A stretch of 64,000 nt of DNA from Nocardia jinanensis (GCF_014645735.1 NZ_BMMH01000009.1:124001-188000), one strand, 5' to 3'; positions 35,376-44,416 are shown, counted from the stretch's first letter. Notes: a model not told the origin generated them from the letters alone. Made by a program: numbers and translations.

Positions 35376-35457
35376 GCAGTACGCCGCTACGCGTTCGGCA
35401 GGGCCGAACGGTTCACGCGGGCCGTGGAAACAGATCGCGGGTATACGTTGCTCGGTG

Positions 35458-35945
35458 TCAATGCCCGAGCTCGATGTACAGCAGCCCCGGAGATGTCGCG
35501 AAGCCGTGGCGGATGTATGCACTGCCTGCGCCTTTGCTGGACTGGACAGTGACGCGTTCCAATCCCGGCCGGCCGGCGAGCTCGACGACGGCGTCTATGA
35601 GCTTGCCGCCGAGTCCGCTGTTCCGGCACCACATACATGCTCTGGATATCGACCGAAGCGCGTTGTGGCGCAAACACACTCGGTACGCGCGGGTTGATCG
35701 CCGGCCATGCCATCCCGATGACGATGTTCTCTTCGGCGAGGACCAGGCAGCGATGCGAGTCCCGGTTTGCTCGGGCCCAGGACGAGAAGAACTCGGTGTA
35801 TTCGTCATATGTGGTCGTGGGGTGCCTGGTAATTCCTCGCACGATTGCCGGCGAAGATGAGCGACGGCAGCCAGTTCGTCGTCCCGTACCGGACGGATCG
35901 CGGTCGTGCTGATAGGCGAATTCTGGCACAGCTCGACGACTCCAC
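35458..35945 (-). pseudogene. GNAT acetyltransferase, two frameshifts
   Basis: Three segments on the minus strand together make a GNAT protein. IRPVRDDELAAVAHLRRQ (frame C, near 35870-35920) is followed in another frame by YDEYTEFFSSWARANRDSH and SVDIQSMYVVPEQR (about 35815-35625). The original frame then resumes with SGLGGKLIDAVVELAGRPG to the stop at 35458. The second shift falls in the acetyl-CoA-binding loop, where VVPExRGxGLG is expected. No single frame covers the domain, so the gene is probably inactive, unless the sequence has errors. The 5' end is uncertain. Confidence 0.65.
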
Positions 35946-36014
35946 TGCCTGGGCCGGGGTATCGGTGGGCGACATGCGTGCCCGATTCGGGTGGGTGGTC
36001 TCGGCCATAAAGGG

Positions 36015-36020
36015 TACCTT
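36015..36020 (+). promoter_or_regulatory. putative leaderless -10 element
   Basis: TACCTT exactly 6 nt before ATG 36027, which lacks a ribosome-binding site. Confidence 0.45.
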
Positions 36021-36026
36021 CCCCCT

Positions 36027-36662
36027 ATGACGGAACCGCCGCACAACTATGGGCGCCAGGACCCCCGCCGCCAGGGTTACCCGCCTACCCAGGCATATTC
36101 CCAACCGCAGGGTCGCGCGCCGCAACAGCCGGACTACGGGCACCCGCCCGAATACGGCCAGCAGCCGGAGTACGGTCACCAGGTCGAATACGGGTACGAA
36201 TCCGACCGGCCCGAACCGCAGTCGAACGAGCCGAAGATCAACCTCGGACGCCTGTGGGCGGGTGGGGTCGGTACGGCCATTGTCGTCGCGCTGGTCATCG
36301 TGGTGCTGATCATGCTGGTGCGCGGCATCCTGAACATCTCGGTCCTCTCACCCGAGGGTGCGGGCGCCTACGGAACCGTGTCGACCACGTCGTACGCGGT
36401 GGCCGGCGGTGCTGCCGCTATCGCGGCGACCGGTCTGCTGAATCTGCTGCTGGCCCTGATGCCCAGTCCGATGCAGTTCTTCTACTGGATCACCGGGCTG
36501 GTCACCGCGCTGGCGACGCTGGTGCCGTTCACCCTGGTCGCCGGGGTGGATGCGAAGATCGCGACGGCGGTGATCAATCTGATCGCCGGGTTGTGCATCA
36601 TATCGCTGCTCGGCGGGGTCGGGGCCGGCGCGATCATCCGGCGCCCGCAGTCGCAGTACTGA
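36027..36662 (+). CDS. membrane protein with Pro/Tyr/Gln-rich N-terminus
   Basis: Encodes 211 aa. Residues 1-75 are disordered with repeated YGHPPEYGQQPEYGHQVEYG units. Four hydrophobic helices follow (AIVVALVIVVLIMLVRGIL first), with LLNLLLALMPSPMQFFYWITG in the third. This layout resembles actinobacterial DUF6069-type proteins; not verified. No function known. It converges with the reductase at 36700. Confidence 0.65.
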   Translation: MTEPPHNYGRQDPRRQGYPPTQAYSQPQGRAPQQPDYGHPPEYGQQPEYGHQVEYGYESDRPEPQSNEPKINLGRLWAGGVGTAIVVALVIVVLIMLVRGILNISVLSPEGAGAYGTVSTTSYAVAGGAAAIAATGLLNLLLALMPSPMQFFYWITGLVTALATLVPFTLVAGVDAKIATAVINLIAGLCIISLLGGVGAGAIIRRPQSQY

Positions 36663-36699
36663 AATCGCCGGAGCCCGGGCCGGATAGGTGCGCCGGGAT

Positions 36700-37737
36700 T
36701 CATTGCGGCTGCGGCTCGTCCGGGCGTACCCGGACCAGTTGTTTGCCGAGGTTGGCGCCGTCGAACAGTCGCTGCAGGGCGGCCGGGGCGTTGGTGAGAC
36801 CGTCGACGATGTCCTCTGCCCAGTGCAGGTCGCCCGCTGCTACCCAGCTCGCCAGCTGGGTCAGTGCGGCCGGGAAATCGGCGTGGTGGTCGTAGAAGAC
36901 GAAGCCCTCCATACGCGCGCGGCGGAAGGCCAGTTGCATGTAGTTGGCGGGACCGGTGCCGTAACCGGCGGCGGTGTAGCCGGAGGAGATGGATCCGCAC
37001 AGCGCTATCCGCGCGTGCGGGGCCAGGTGGTCGAGCGCGTTCTCCAGTAGCCTGCCGCCGACATTGTCGAAGACCGCGGTGAGACCGTCGGGCGCGAACG
37101 CGCGCAGCGCGGACGGGATATCGTCTTCGCGGTAGTTCGGGCAGTCGTGGAATCGGGCGATATCGCGCACCCACGCGACCTTCTCCGCCGAGCCCGCCGT
37201 ACCGATCACGCGTGCGCCGAGCAGTCGCGCGATCTGACCGGCCAGCGAGCCGACGCTCCCTGCCGCGCCGGTGACCAGCACGGAATCGGAATCCGCGACG
37301 TCGAGTACGCGCCGCACACCCATATACGCGGTCAATCCGCTGACGCCGAAAACGGTGAGCATATGGCGGGGGTCGATCCCCGGGGGTACCGGATTCACGC
37401 CGAACAATCCGCTCTGCCGGGCCACGGTGTATTCCTGCCAGCCCAGCTCGCCGTAGACCCACTGGCCCTCCGGTAGGGCCGGGTCGCGGGAGGCCACGAC
37501 GCGACCCACCCCGCTGCCGCGCATCACCTCACCCACGCCGACCGGGGTCGTGTAGGTGGTCGCGGGGTTGAGCCAGGTCCGCTGGGTGGCGTCGATACCG
37601 AGCCACACCACCTCCACCAGCGCTTCTCCGCTTTCCAGAATTGGGAAGGGCCTACTCTGGTCGGCAAAGGTGCCGGTGGTGATCCCGGCGGCCGGCCGCT
37701 CGCGCAGGACGACCTGACGAAAGGTCCGGTCGGTCAC
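36700..37737 (-). CDS. NADP-dependent MDR-superfamily oxidoreductase
   Basis: Encodes 345 aa from GTG. It is a zinc-independent medium-chain reductase of the CurA/leukotriene-B4 dehydrogenase type, which reduces enones or similar substrates with NADPH. Visible motifs: ALVEVVWLGIDATQRTWL, VFGVSGLTAYMGVRRV, VLVTGAAGSVGSLAGQIA (nucleotide-binding loop), DNVGGRLLENALDHL and GFVFYDHHADFPAAL. No structural zinc Cys cluster. It diverges from the TauE/SafE gene. Confidence 0.85.
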   Translation of the reverse strand: MTDRTFRQVVLRERPAAGITTGTFADQSRPFPILESGEALVEVVWLGIDATQRTWLNPATTYTTPVGVGEVMRGSGVGRVVASRDPALPEGQWVYGELGWQEYTVARQSGLFGVNPVPPGIDPRHMLTVFGVSGLTAYMGVRRVLDVADSDSVLVTGAAGSVGSLAGQIARLLGARVIGTAGSAEKVAWVRDIARFHDCPNYREDDIPSALRAFAPDGLTAVFDNVGGRLLENALDHLAPHARIALCGSISSGYTAAGYGTGPANYMQLAFRRARMEGFVFYDHHADFPAALTQLASWVAAGDLHWAEDIVDGLTNAPAALQRLFDGANLGKQLVRVRPDEPQPQ

Positions 37738-37791
37738 GACGGTCAGTTTCCCTGATCGGCCGGGCCCGCGTCACCTCATTTTCGTGCCGTA

Positions 37792-37816
37792 CCGGCCTGC
37801 TGTTCGAGCAGGCCGG
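37792..37816. repeat. inverted repeat in divergent promoter region
   Basis: Perfect 10-bp arms CCGGCCTGCT / AGCAGGCCGG around GTTCG, between two divergent genes. In this location it could be an operator or a 5'-leader hairpin, not a shared terminator. Confidence 0.5.
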
Positions 37817-37908
37817 CAGTGTTGTGTTCACGATGATCGCAACCCGTGTCAACCGGCCGATCGCGTCGTACCCTCGGATCTCCGGTCCAGGTTCGGGAGC
37901 ACACCGTC

Positions 37909-38898
37909 ATGATCAAGTTATTGATTTTCACCCTCGTGGGTCTCGGCGCGCAGATCGTCGACGGCACGCTCGGTATGGCCTTCGGCGTCACCGCGACGAC
38001 GCTGCTCGTCCTCAGCGGCACGAGCGCCGCGCATGCTAGTGCGGCGGTCCACTTCGCCGAGGTCGCCACCACCCTGGCCTCCGGCGCATCGCATTGGCGG
38101 TTCGGCAATATCGACTGGAAGATCGTGCTACGGCTCGGTGTGCCCGGCGGTGTCGGCGCCTTCCTCGGTGCGACGGTCCTCTCCCGGATCTCCACCGAAT
38201 CCGCGGCGCCCATCACCGCGGGGATCCTGCTCGCGATCGGTGTCTTCCTGGTCATCCGGTTCTCGTCGCGGCCGCCGGTGGAATTCGCCGCCTCGGAGAA
38301 GACCGCGCATTCCACCAAATTTTTGACACCTCTCGGTCTGTTCGGTGGTTTCATCGACGCCAGCGGTGGCGGCGGCTGGGGTCCGGTCACCACCAGCACT
38401 CTGCTGACCACCGGACGCAGTGCGCCTCGTACGGTGATCGGCTCGGTGAGTGCCTCGGAGTTCATCGTGTCCGCGGCGGCCAGCGTCGGCTTCCTGCTCG
38501 GGCTCGGATCGGACTTCTTCGACAACCTGCTGATCATCGCGGGACTGGCGCTCGGTGGCGTTATCGCCGCCCCCGTCGCCGCGTGGCTGGTGAGCCGGGT
38601 CACCCCGGGGGTGCTCGGCACCGGTGTCGGTGGGTTGCTGGTACTCACCAACGCCCGCACGCTGTTCAAGTACTTCGATATCGAGGGCGCTCCCCGCACG
38701 ATCGGCTATGTGGTGATCTTCGTGGTGGCGGTGGCGCTCACTGTCTACGCGTGGCGTAAGTCCCGGTTGGCCGCGGCCGCCGAAGCCGAGACCGCGATTC
38801 CGGACGCAGTCGGTACTGCGGCCGGGACCGAGTCCGAGCGCGATACCGAATCCACCGGTGAAGGCTCCGCGGACTCGGCGCAGGTGCCCGTCAGATAA
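37909..38898 (+). CDS. TauE/SafE-family sulfite exporter
   Basis: Encodes 329 aa. Eight or so membrane helices; the paired halves show QIVDGTLGMAFGVTATTLLV and GLFGGFIDASGGGGWGPVTT, the hallmark of the TauE/SafE (DUF81) fold that exports sulfite or organosulfur anions. The C-terminal 45 residues are an acidic low-complexity tail. GGGAG lies 9 nt before the chosen ATG. A strong hairpin terminator follows. Confidence 0.88.
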   Translation: MIKLLIFTLVGLGAQIVDGTLGMAFGVTATTLLVLSGTSAAHASAAVHFAEVATTLASGASHWRFGNIDWKIVLRLGVPGGVGAFLGATVLSRISTESAAPITAGILLAIGVFLVIRFSSRPPVEFAASEKTAHSTKFLTPLGLFGGFIDASGGGGWGPVTTSTLLTTGRSAPRTVIGSVSASEFIVSAAASVGFLLGLGSDFFDNLLIIAGLALGGVIAAPVAAWLVSRVTPGVLGTGVGGLLVLTNARTLFKYFDIEGAPRTIGYVVIFVVAVALTVYAWRKSRLAAAAEAETAIPDAVGTAAGTESERDTESTGEGSADSAQVPVR

Positions 38899-38956
38899 GC
38901 CGCCGATCGCCTGGTTCCGCCCCTCGCGGGCGGTATGACCGAAGGATGAGGGGACA

Positions 38957-38997
38957 GCGCCCGGCCACGCGGACCACTGGTCCGGGTGGCCGGGCGC
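38957..38997. terminator. strong bidirectional terminator hairpin
   Basis: 12-bp stem GCGCCCGGCCAC / GTGGCCGGGCGC, a G-G mismatch, then a 6-bp stem CGGACC / GGTCCG with loop ACT. It lies between the convergent TauE/SafE and VOC genes, followed by CTTCGTTCG. Confidence 0.75.
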
Positions 38998-39030
38998 CTT
39001 CGTTCGTGACCCCTGCCTGCCCGGTGCGCC

Positions 39031-39396
39031 TCAGTCGACGGGCGCGACCCGGATCAGGTTCCCGTCCGGATCCTCGACCACGAAAGTGCGCCCGAACACC
39101 GCGTCGTGCGGTTCCTGGACCACCTTCACACCCCGGCCCAGCCAACGCTCGAACTGCTCGTCGATCACGGCGGGACCGCCGGACAGATTGAGGCAGACCT
39201 CGGAAGTGCGAGCGGCGGCCTGCTCCAACTGGTCGGGGTGACCGCTCCACAGCGCGAGGTCCACGCCTCCGCCCAGCTCGAAGGTGATGAATCGAGGCGA
39301 TTCGAACTTCGGCGCCATATCGAACAGATCCGAATAGAAACGGGCCGACGCGGGAGCATCGGCGACGTACACGATGAACATGTTCGGGGTCGGCAT
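39031..39396 (-). CDS. VOC (glyoxalase-like) family protein
   Basis: Encodes 121 aa from ATG 39396 with AAAGG upstream. The paired beta-alpha-beta3 modules of the vicinal-oxygen-chelate fold show in MFIVYVADAPASARFYSDLF and FGRTFVVEDPDGNLIRV. The family covers dioxygenases, lyases and antibiotic-binding proteins, so function stays open. An in-frame upstream extension to 39636 has a Cys-rich stretch, but no ribosome-binding site was found for it. It is downstream of the efflux gene on the same strand. Confidence 0.78.
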   Translation of the reverse strand: MPTPNMFIVYVADAPASARFYSDLFDMAPKFESPRFITFELGGGVDLALWSGHPDQLEQAAARTSEVCLNLSGGPAVIDEQFERWLGRGVKVVQEPHDAVFGRTFVVEDPDGNLIRVAPVD

Positions 39397-39645
39397 GGCA
39401 GTGATCACCTTTCGCGTCGATGTGAACAGGTCCGAGCATGCCGGAGCGGTCGGGCAAAGTAACAGAGGTCCATATCGGCGCCCACAGGTGTCGCGCATCC
39501 CCGGGCGGCCACACCTTTCGCACCGAGCCGGCCGACCACCGGGTGGCAGCGGCCGCGGCGGCGCGGTGGTCGGTGTCCGGGGGCCGGTTTCCGCAGTGCG
39601 CGCCGGATCCAGGAGGCGCAGGCGCTGCTCGCTCACACGCTGTGG

Positions 39646-41193
39646 TTATCGGTTCATCAATACGGGACCTGCGGCGGCCGAGGCAGTGGTGGCCGACTTG
39701 CGGCCGGGTGCCCACGCGCCCAGTACGAAGGCCATCACCACGGTGAGTATGCCCAGGGCCAGGGCGGCCTGTTGCGCACCGTGCACGAAGGCCTCCTTGG
39801 CGAAGGCCGCCAGTGGGTCGGCCGCCGGGCCCGCCTTCTCGGCGACTTCCAGTGCGGCGGCCAGCGAATCACCGACCGGTCCGCGGGCGGCTTCGGGCAG
39901 GCTGGGCAGCGCGGGGTCGATTCGGTCGGCGTAGCCGACGGCGAGGATGCTGCCGGAGATCGCGATACCGATGGCCGCGCCCACTTCGCGGGAGGCGTCG
40001 TTGACCGCGGAGGCCACCCCGTGCTTCTCCGGCGGTGTGCCGTTGATGATGGCGGCGGTCGCGGGGGCGGTGCACAGACCGAGCCCGATGCTGAGGATCA
40101 GCAGCGGCCAGAGTATGTCGAGGTAGGTGCTGTCCACGGTGGTCCGGGAGACGAGAATCAGCGCGCTGCCGACGCACAGCAGACCGAGGAAGGTGGGCAG
40201 GCGCAGCCCGAACCGTTCGGCCAGCCGCGGCGCGAAGACCGAGATACCGATCAGCGGTGCGATCATCGGTGCCATCGCCACCGCGGACATGAGCGGTGAA
40301 TACCCGAAGATCAGCTGCATGTACTGCACGAACAGCAGGAAATAACCGAAGGCGACCAGGAACTGGACACCGACGCTCACCGCGCCGCTGCCGAAACCGC
40401 GGTCGGCGAACAGCCGCACGTCCAGTAGCGGGTTGGGTACCCGCAGTTCGACCGTCGCGAACCCGACCCCGGCGAGGATTCCGGCGCCGAACAGGCCCAG
40501 TACCAGCGGATCGGTCCAGCCGCGCACCGGCGCTTCGATCGCTCCGACCACGAGGCCGCCGACGGCCACCGAAGCCGTGATACCGCCCCAGAAATCCAGC
40601 GGCGGCCGGGTGTCGTCCACGGATTCGGGAACCGTGCAACCGGCGATCGCCAGTACCGCGCCGGCCACCGTCATCGCGAGGAAGATCGCCTGCCAGGACC
40701 AGATCTGCAGCAGCAGCCCCGAGCCGAGGATGCCGAGTACCGCGCCACCGCTGACCACCCCGGCCCACAGCCCGACCGCCACTCCGCGTCGTTCCGGCGG
40801 GAACCCTCCGGTGAGCAGCGACAGCGTGGACGGCATCACCAGCGCGGCGCCCACCCCCGCGACGGCCCGAGAGGTGATGATCCAGTGCGGTTCGTCCAAG
40901 GCGAGCGGCACCGCGGAGGCGATGGCGAACACCACCAAGCCGAGCACCATCATGATGCGACGGCCGAACCGGTCGCCCAGCGCGCCGGAGAACAGGACCA
41001 GGCAGGCCAGCGCGAGGGTGTATCCGTCGACCACCCAGGTGAGCTGCTGCTGAGTGGCACCGGTATCGGCGGCGATCTCGGGAAGCGCGGTGTAGAGGGC
41101 GGCCATCGCCGCGATGACCAGTGCGACCGCCATCGACGACAGGGTGAGCAGCCAGATATGCGCCCGGGAAAGGCGCGTGTTCACCGATGTCAT
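39646..41193 (-). CDS. MFS efflux transporter, DHA2 (EmrB/QacA) type
   Basis: Encodes 515 aa from ATG 41193, which has GGGAGG 5 nt upstream; GTG 41199 overlaps that site. Fourteen membrane helices; motif A GALGDRFGRRIMM and motif C-like GIGAALVMPSTLSLL region (VAGVGAALVMPSTLSLLTGG) mark a drug:H+ antiporter. Likely exports toxic organic compounds. A 20-bp palindrome 18 bp upstream suggests control by a TetR-type repressor; one lies at 42673. Confidence 0.88.
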   Translation of the reverse strand: MTSVNTRLSRAHIWLLTLSSMAVALVIAAMAALYTALPEIAADTGATQQQLTWVVDGYTLALACLVLFSGALGDRFGRRIMMVLGLVVFAIASAVPLALDEPHWIITSRAVAGVGAALVMPSTLSLLTGGFPPERRGVAVGLWAGVVSGGAVLGILGSGLLLQIWSWQAIFLAMTVAGAVLAIAGCTVPESVDDTRPPLDFWGGITASVAVGGLVVGAIEAPVRGWTDPLVLGLFGAGILAGVGFATVELRVPNPLLDVRLFADRGFGSGAVSVGVQFLVAFGYFLLFVQYMQLIFGYSPLMSAVAMAPMIAPLIGISVFAPRLAERFGLRLPTFLGLLCVGSALILVSRTTVDSTYLDILWPLLILSIGLGLCTAPATAAIINGTPPEKHGVASAVNDASREVGAAIGIAISGSILAVGYADRIDPALPSLPEAARGPVGDSLAAALEVAEKAGPAADPLAAFAKEAFVHGAQQAALALGILTVVMAFVLGAWAPGRKSATTASAAAGPVLMNR

Positions 41194-41210
41194 GGCCACC
41201 TCCCGGCAGA

Positions 41211-41230
41211 GGAAACAAGCGGTTGCTTCC
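41211..41230. promoter_or_regulatory. TetR-type operator upstream of the efflux gene
   Basis: GGAAACAAGCGGTTGCTTCC is an imperfect palindrome (16 of 20 positions self-complementary) immediately upstream of the MFS gene. Its layout is typical of TetR/AcrR operators. Confidence 0.55.
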
Positions 41231-41310
41231 TATTGATCAGAGCACGATTCAGCCGAACGGCTATCGGTGATCTCTGTCACGGTTACTGCCGCGCGGCCGA
41301 GGCCCTGGTC

Positions 41311-42657
41311 ATGGGCGGTGCGTGGTGGGCGCGCCGGGTATCGGGCCGGTGGCTGTCCGGCGCCCGTCACCACCTCGCCGACGTGGCTACCCTGGGGCGG
41401 GTGAAGGCAGATACCGCGCTCCTGGTCCCGGTCGCCGCCCAACTGGACGACATCACCACCGTCGGTCCGGAGGAAGATGCCGGGGACGGTGGGCCGACCA
41501 GGCCGGAGATCGAAGCGATCTGGGAGTCGGTGCGGGCGTGGTACCGGATGGGGAGCACTCCCGCGATCCAGGTCTGCCTGCGCCGCAACGGCCGGGTACT
41601 CCTGAACCGGGCGATCGGCCACGGTTGGGGGAACGCACCGGGAGACGGGCCGGACACCGAGCGTATCCCGGTGACCACCGAGACCCCGTTCTGTGGATTC
41701 TCCACCGCGAAGGGCGTTTCCGCCGCGGTGATGTTCATGCTGATCGAACAAGGTGTGTTCGGGTTCGACGACCCCGTCTGTGACTACATTCCCGAGTTCG
41801 CCGCGAACGGCAAGGGCGCTGTCACCATCGGTCATGTACTCACCCACACCGCAGGGGTCCCGTTCGTGACCCGCCCCTACCGCGGGCACGAGATGGTTTT
41901 CGACGAGGATCTGTGCCTGCGCGGCCTGGTCGATCTGAAACCGAGCTACCCGGCGGGCCGGTTCCGGGTGTATCACGCGCTGACCAGCGGGCTCATCCAG
42001 CGGCTGCTGGTGCAGCGAGCCACCGGGAAGCGGATCCGGGACCATCTCGCCGAGCGGGTGCTGGAACCGCTGGGTTTCCGCTGGACGAATCTGGGTGTCG
42101 CGCCCGGGGATGTGGACGCGGTGGTACCGAGTGTGAAGACCGGCCCGCCGCCCCCGAAGTTCGCCTCGTTCCTGGCGGGCCGGGCGCTGGGCGGCGGATT
42201 CGCCGACGATGCGGTGAACCGGGATTCGAATCGGGCCTTCCTCACGGCCGAACTGCCGTCGGGCAATCTGGTGACGACTGCCGCCGAGCTGTCCCGGTTC
42301 TACGAGATCCTCGCGCGCGGCGGCGAACTCGACGGTGTCCGGATCATGCGCGCCGAGACCTTGCGTGACGCGGTGCGACCCGCTCCCCGGGTCCCGGGGG
42401 TGGCGGGGCGGGTGAGCCGCGCGGGATACGAATTGGGCGGGCACCGTTCGAAATTCGGACACGACACCAGCGCGCATTTCGGCCGCAGCGGGTTCACCAC
42501 ACAGTACGGCTGGGCCGATCCGGACCGCGGACTCAGCGGGGCGATCCTGACGAACGGGAAGTCCTCTTTGGACGGCGAGCGGCCGTGGGAACTGGTGGCG
42601 CAGATCTCGGGGGTGTTCCGGCCGCTGCCGCCCGCGCACCGGGTCTTCGAACTCTGA
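41311..42657 (+). CDS. serine hydrolase, beta-lactamase (class C/esterase) family
   Basis: Encodes 448 aa. The catalytic SxxK is STAK in PFCGFSTAKGVSAAVM (about residue 130). The second motif YxN appears as YHA (RFRVYHALTSGL), and the KTG equivalent as HFG (SAHFGRSGFTTQYGW). This combination is usual for EstB-type esterases and lipase-like relatives, not true beta-lactamases. HVLTHTAGVPF is the conserved HTSG-like segment. No signal peptide. Substrate unknown. Confidence 0.82.
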   Translation: MGGAWWARRVSGRWLSGARHHLADVATLGRVKADTALLVPVAAQLDDITTVGPEEDAGDGGPTRPEIEAIWESVRAWYRMGSTPAIQVCLRRNGRVLLNRAIGHGWGNAPGDGPDTERIPVTTETPFCGFSTAKGVSAAVMFMLIEQGVFGFDDPVCDYIPEFAANGKGAVTIGHVLTHTAGVPFVTRPYRGHEMVFDEDLCLRGLVDLKPSYPAGRFRVYHALTSGLIQRLLVQRATGKRIRDHLAERVLEPLGFRWTNLGVAPGDVDAVVPSVKTGPPPPKFASFLAGRALGGGFADDAVNRDSNRAFLTAELPSGNLVTTAAELSRFYEILARGGELDGVRIMRAETLRDAVRPAPRVPGVAGRVSRAGYELGGHRSKFGHDTSAHFGRSGFTTQYGWADPDRGLSGAILTNGKSSLDGERPWELVAQISGVFRPLPPAHRVFEL

Positions 42658-42672
42658 GCCGCGCCCGCCGGG

Positions 42673-43236
42673 TCAGTGCACGATGGAGGCGATATGGTGG
42701 CGCACCACCCGATCCGCCGCGCCGTCACCGGCTCCGTACGGGTAGGCGAGTTCGAAGGCCAGACCACTGATCAGCGCGACCAGCCGCTCCGTTTCGAGTT
42801 CGATATCGGCCACCGCGGCCCGGGTGAGCGCGGTGGCCACGAGGGTGCGGGTGGAGGTCCCCATCCAGTTCGTCTCGGCCTGCATACCGTTCACCAGCCG
42901 GGCGTTCGCGACGATCTCGTTGCGTAGCAGCAGCCGCCGCCGGTCGGCGGGATCGAGCAGGAGTGCGCGGGTGACAGCCTCGAGATAGGTGCGCCGGTCG
43001 GCCACCGAATCGCTGTGCGGTCCGGCCCCGATCGTCGCGAGCCGGCGATCGCGGTCGAGCTCGAGTTCCTTGGCGGCGGTGATCAGTAACCCGTACTGAT
43101 CGCCGTATTTGCGGCGCAACGTTTTCCCGTCCACGCCGCTGTGGTCGGCCACCCGGCGCAGCGTCGTCTCGCGCACGCCGCGGGAGGTCACCAGATCGAG
43201 TACGGCGTCGAGTACCGCGTGGTGCTCATCTGTCAC
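42673..43236 (-). CDS. TetR/AcrR-family transcriptional regulator
   Basis: Encodes 187 aa from GTG 43236 with AAGGAA 8 nt upstream. The N-terminal HTH is TLRRVADHSGVDGKTLRRKYGDQYG (residues about 25-50); the C-terminal ligand domain includes LLLRNEIVANARLVNGMQAE. It lies 31 bp after the divergent-stranded SDR gene's end and converges with the hydrolase. Candidate operators are the palindromes at 41211 and 44343; which, if any, it binds is not known. Confidence 0.85.
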   Translation of the reverse strand: MTDEHHAVLDAVLDLVTSRGVRETTLRRVADHSGVDGKTLRRKYGDQYGLLITAAKELELDRDRRLATIGAGPHSDSVADRRTYLEAVTRALLLDPADRRRLLLRNEIVANARLVNGMQAETNWMGTSTRTLVATALTRAAVADIELETERLVALISGLAFELAYPYGAGDGAADRVVRHHIASIVH

Positions 43237-43267
43237 GATCGACGTTCCTTCCGCCGGTCCGGATCTG

Positions 43268-44308
43268 TCACCAGTGTGTGCCCGGAACCCAGCGGGCGGC
43301 GCGGCGCAGGACGGTCCCCGTGCCCCGCGCGACCCGTGCTCCCGCGCGGGGGAGCGGTGCGCGCCGTGCCCGGTATCGCGGCGCGGGGCGGTGGTCGTCG
43401 ATGCGGTGGACGACGGCGATGTTCTCGTCGGATGCCGCCTCGGCGGGAAGCGTCGCGACCGACGGGTCCGACGGCGACGACCCGTTCTGTTCACCCCGGG
43501 CGGCCGGGGAGTCCGGGATCATCCGGTAGTAGCGGTGCAGGACCAGGTCGCGCAGGCGCGGTGCGAACATCGCGCCGAACTCGCCGAGGGTGCCGATCGG
43601 CACATCGATACGCCGGGGTCGTTCGGTGAGCGCGCGCACGATGGTCGCGGCCGCCCATTCCGGCGATTCGGCACGTCCCTGATCGCCGGACGGGGCGATC
43701 ATCGGGGTCTGGACCAGCGGCAGGTGGATGGTGGTGAAGGTGACCCCGTCCGCCATGGTCTCCACCGCCGCGACCTCGGTGAACTTGTCCAGCGCGGCCT
43801 TGCTCGCCAGATACGCGGAATACCGGGGGGTGGCCACCTGGACACCCGCGCTGCTGATGTTGACGATATGGCCGAATCCGCGCTCCCGCATCTGCGGTAG
43901 CAGTGCCAAGGTGAGTCGCAGGGCGCCGAAGTAGTTGACGGCCATGGTGCGTTCGTAATCGTGCAGCCGGTCGGTGGAGCGGTGGATGGCCCGGCGGATG
44001 GAGCGGCCGGCGTTGTTCACCAGCATGTCCACCCGGCCGTGCTCGCCGAGCAGCTTGTCCAGGGTCACCTCGACCGAGGCCGAGTCGGTGATATCGCAGG
44101 GGTAGCCGTAGGCCCGGCCGCCCGCCGCCCGGATCTCCGCCACCACGGCGGCGAGCTCGTCCTCGCGGCGGGCGAGCAGGAACACCACGGCGCCCTTCTT
44201 CGCGACCGCCTGTGCCGCGGCCCGTCCGATCCCCGACGAGGCACCGGTGATGAGGATATGCCGCCCGGTGAGGGCGTGATCGGCCTGGTAGGTCCCGGAA
44301 TCGCTCAT
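43268..44308 (-). CDS. short-chain dehydrogenase/reductase
   Basis: Encodes 346 aa from ATG 44308 with AAGGGG upstream. Rossmann glycine motif TGASSGIGRAAAQ (about residue 21), NNAG in VDMLVNNAGRSIRR, and catalytic Ser-Tyr-Lys as NISSAG...YSAYLASKAAL. The C-terminal 100 residues are basic and Pro/Arg-rich, longer than the classic 250-aa SDR. Similar mycobacterial enzymes act on fatty acyl or keto substrates. A palindrome lies in its promoter. Confidence 0.87.
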   Translation of the reverse strand: MSDSGTYQADHALTGRHILITGASSGIGRAAAQAVAKKGAVVFLLARREDELAAVVAEIRAAGGRAYGYPCDITDSASVEVTLDKLLGEHGRVDMLVNNAGRSIRRAIHRSTDRLHDYERTMAVNYFGALRLTLALLPQMRERGFGHIVNISSAGVQVATPRYSAYLASKAALDKFTEVAAVETMADGVTFTTIHLPLVQTPMIAPSGDQGRAESPEWAAATIVRALTERPRRIDVPIGTLGEFGAMFAPRLRDLVLHRYYRMIPDSPAARGEQNGSSPSDPSVATLPAEAASDENIAVVHRIDDHRPAPRYRARRAPLPRAGARVARGTGTVLRRAARWVPGTHW

Positions 44309-44342
44309 GACAGCCCCTTTGCGCAGGTCTTCCGGGGCCGAA

Positions 44343-44358
44343 CTTACTCCAAAGTAAG
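44343..44358. promoter_or_regulatory. palindromic operator ahead of the SDR gene
   Basis: CTTACTCCAAAGTAAG has perfect 6-bp arms around CCAA, 35 bp from the SDR start. TetR-family sites often look like this. Confidence 0.5.
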
Positions 44359-44384
44359 AAACTCCGCCAGGGCCGATTCGGCGT

Positions 44385-44400
44385 TCGAAAACAGGTTCGA
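44385..44400. promoter_or_regulatory. LexA (SOS) box 1
   Basis: TCGAAAACAGGTTCGA differs by one base from the mycobacterial LexA consensus TCGAAC-N4-GTTCGA. Confidence 0.75.
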
Positions 44401-44416
44401 TTTCCACTCTCTGTAT

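Noticed and set aside
39397..39636. N-terminal extension of the VOC gene with a Cys-rich stretch
   Set aside because: The start near 39636 lacks a ribosome-binding site, and the 121-aa form from 39396 is a complete VOC protein with AAAGG upstream. Kept as an alternative only.
41311..42657. Antibiotic-resistance beta-lactamase
   Set aside because: SxxK is present, but the second and third motifs are YHA and HFG and no signal peptide exists; this fits esterase-type relatives.
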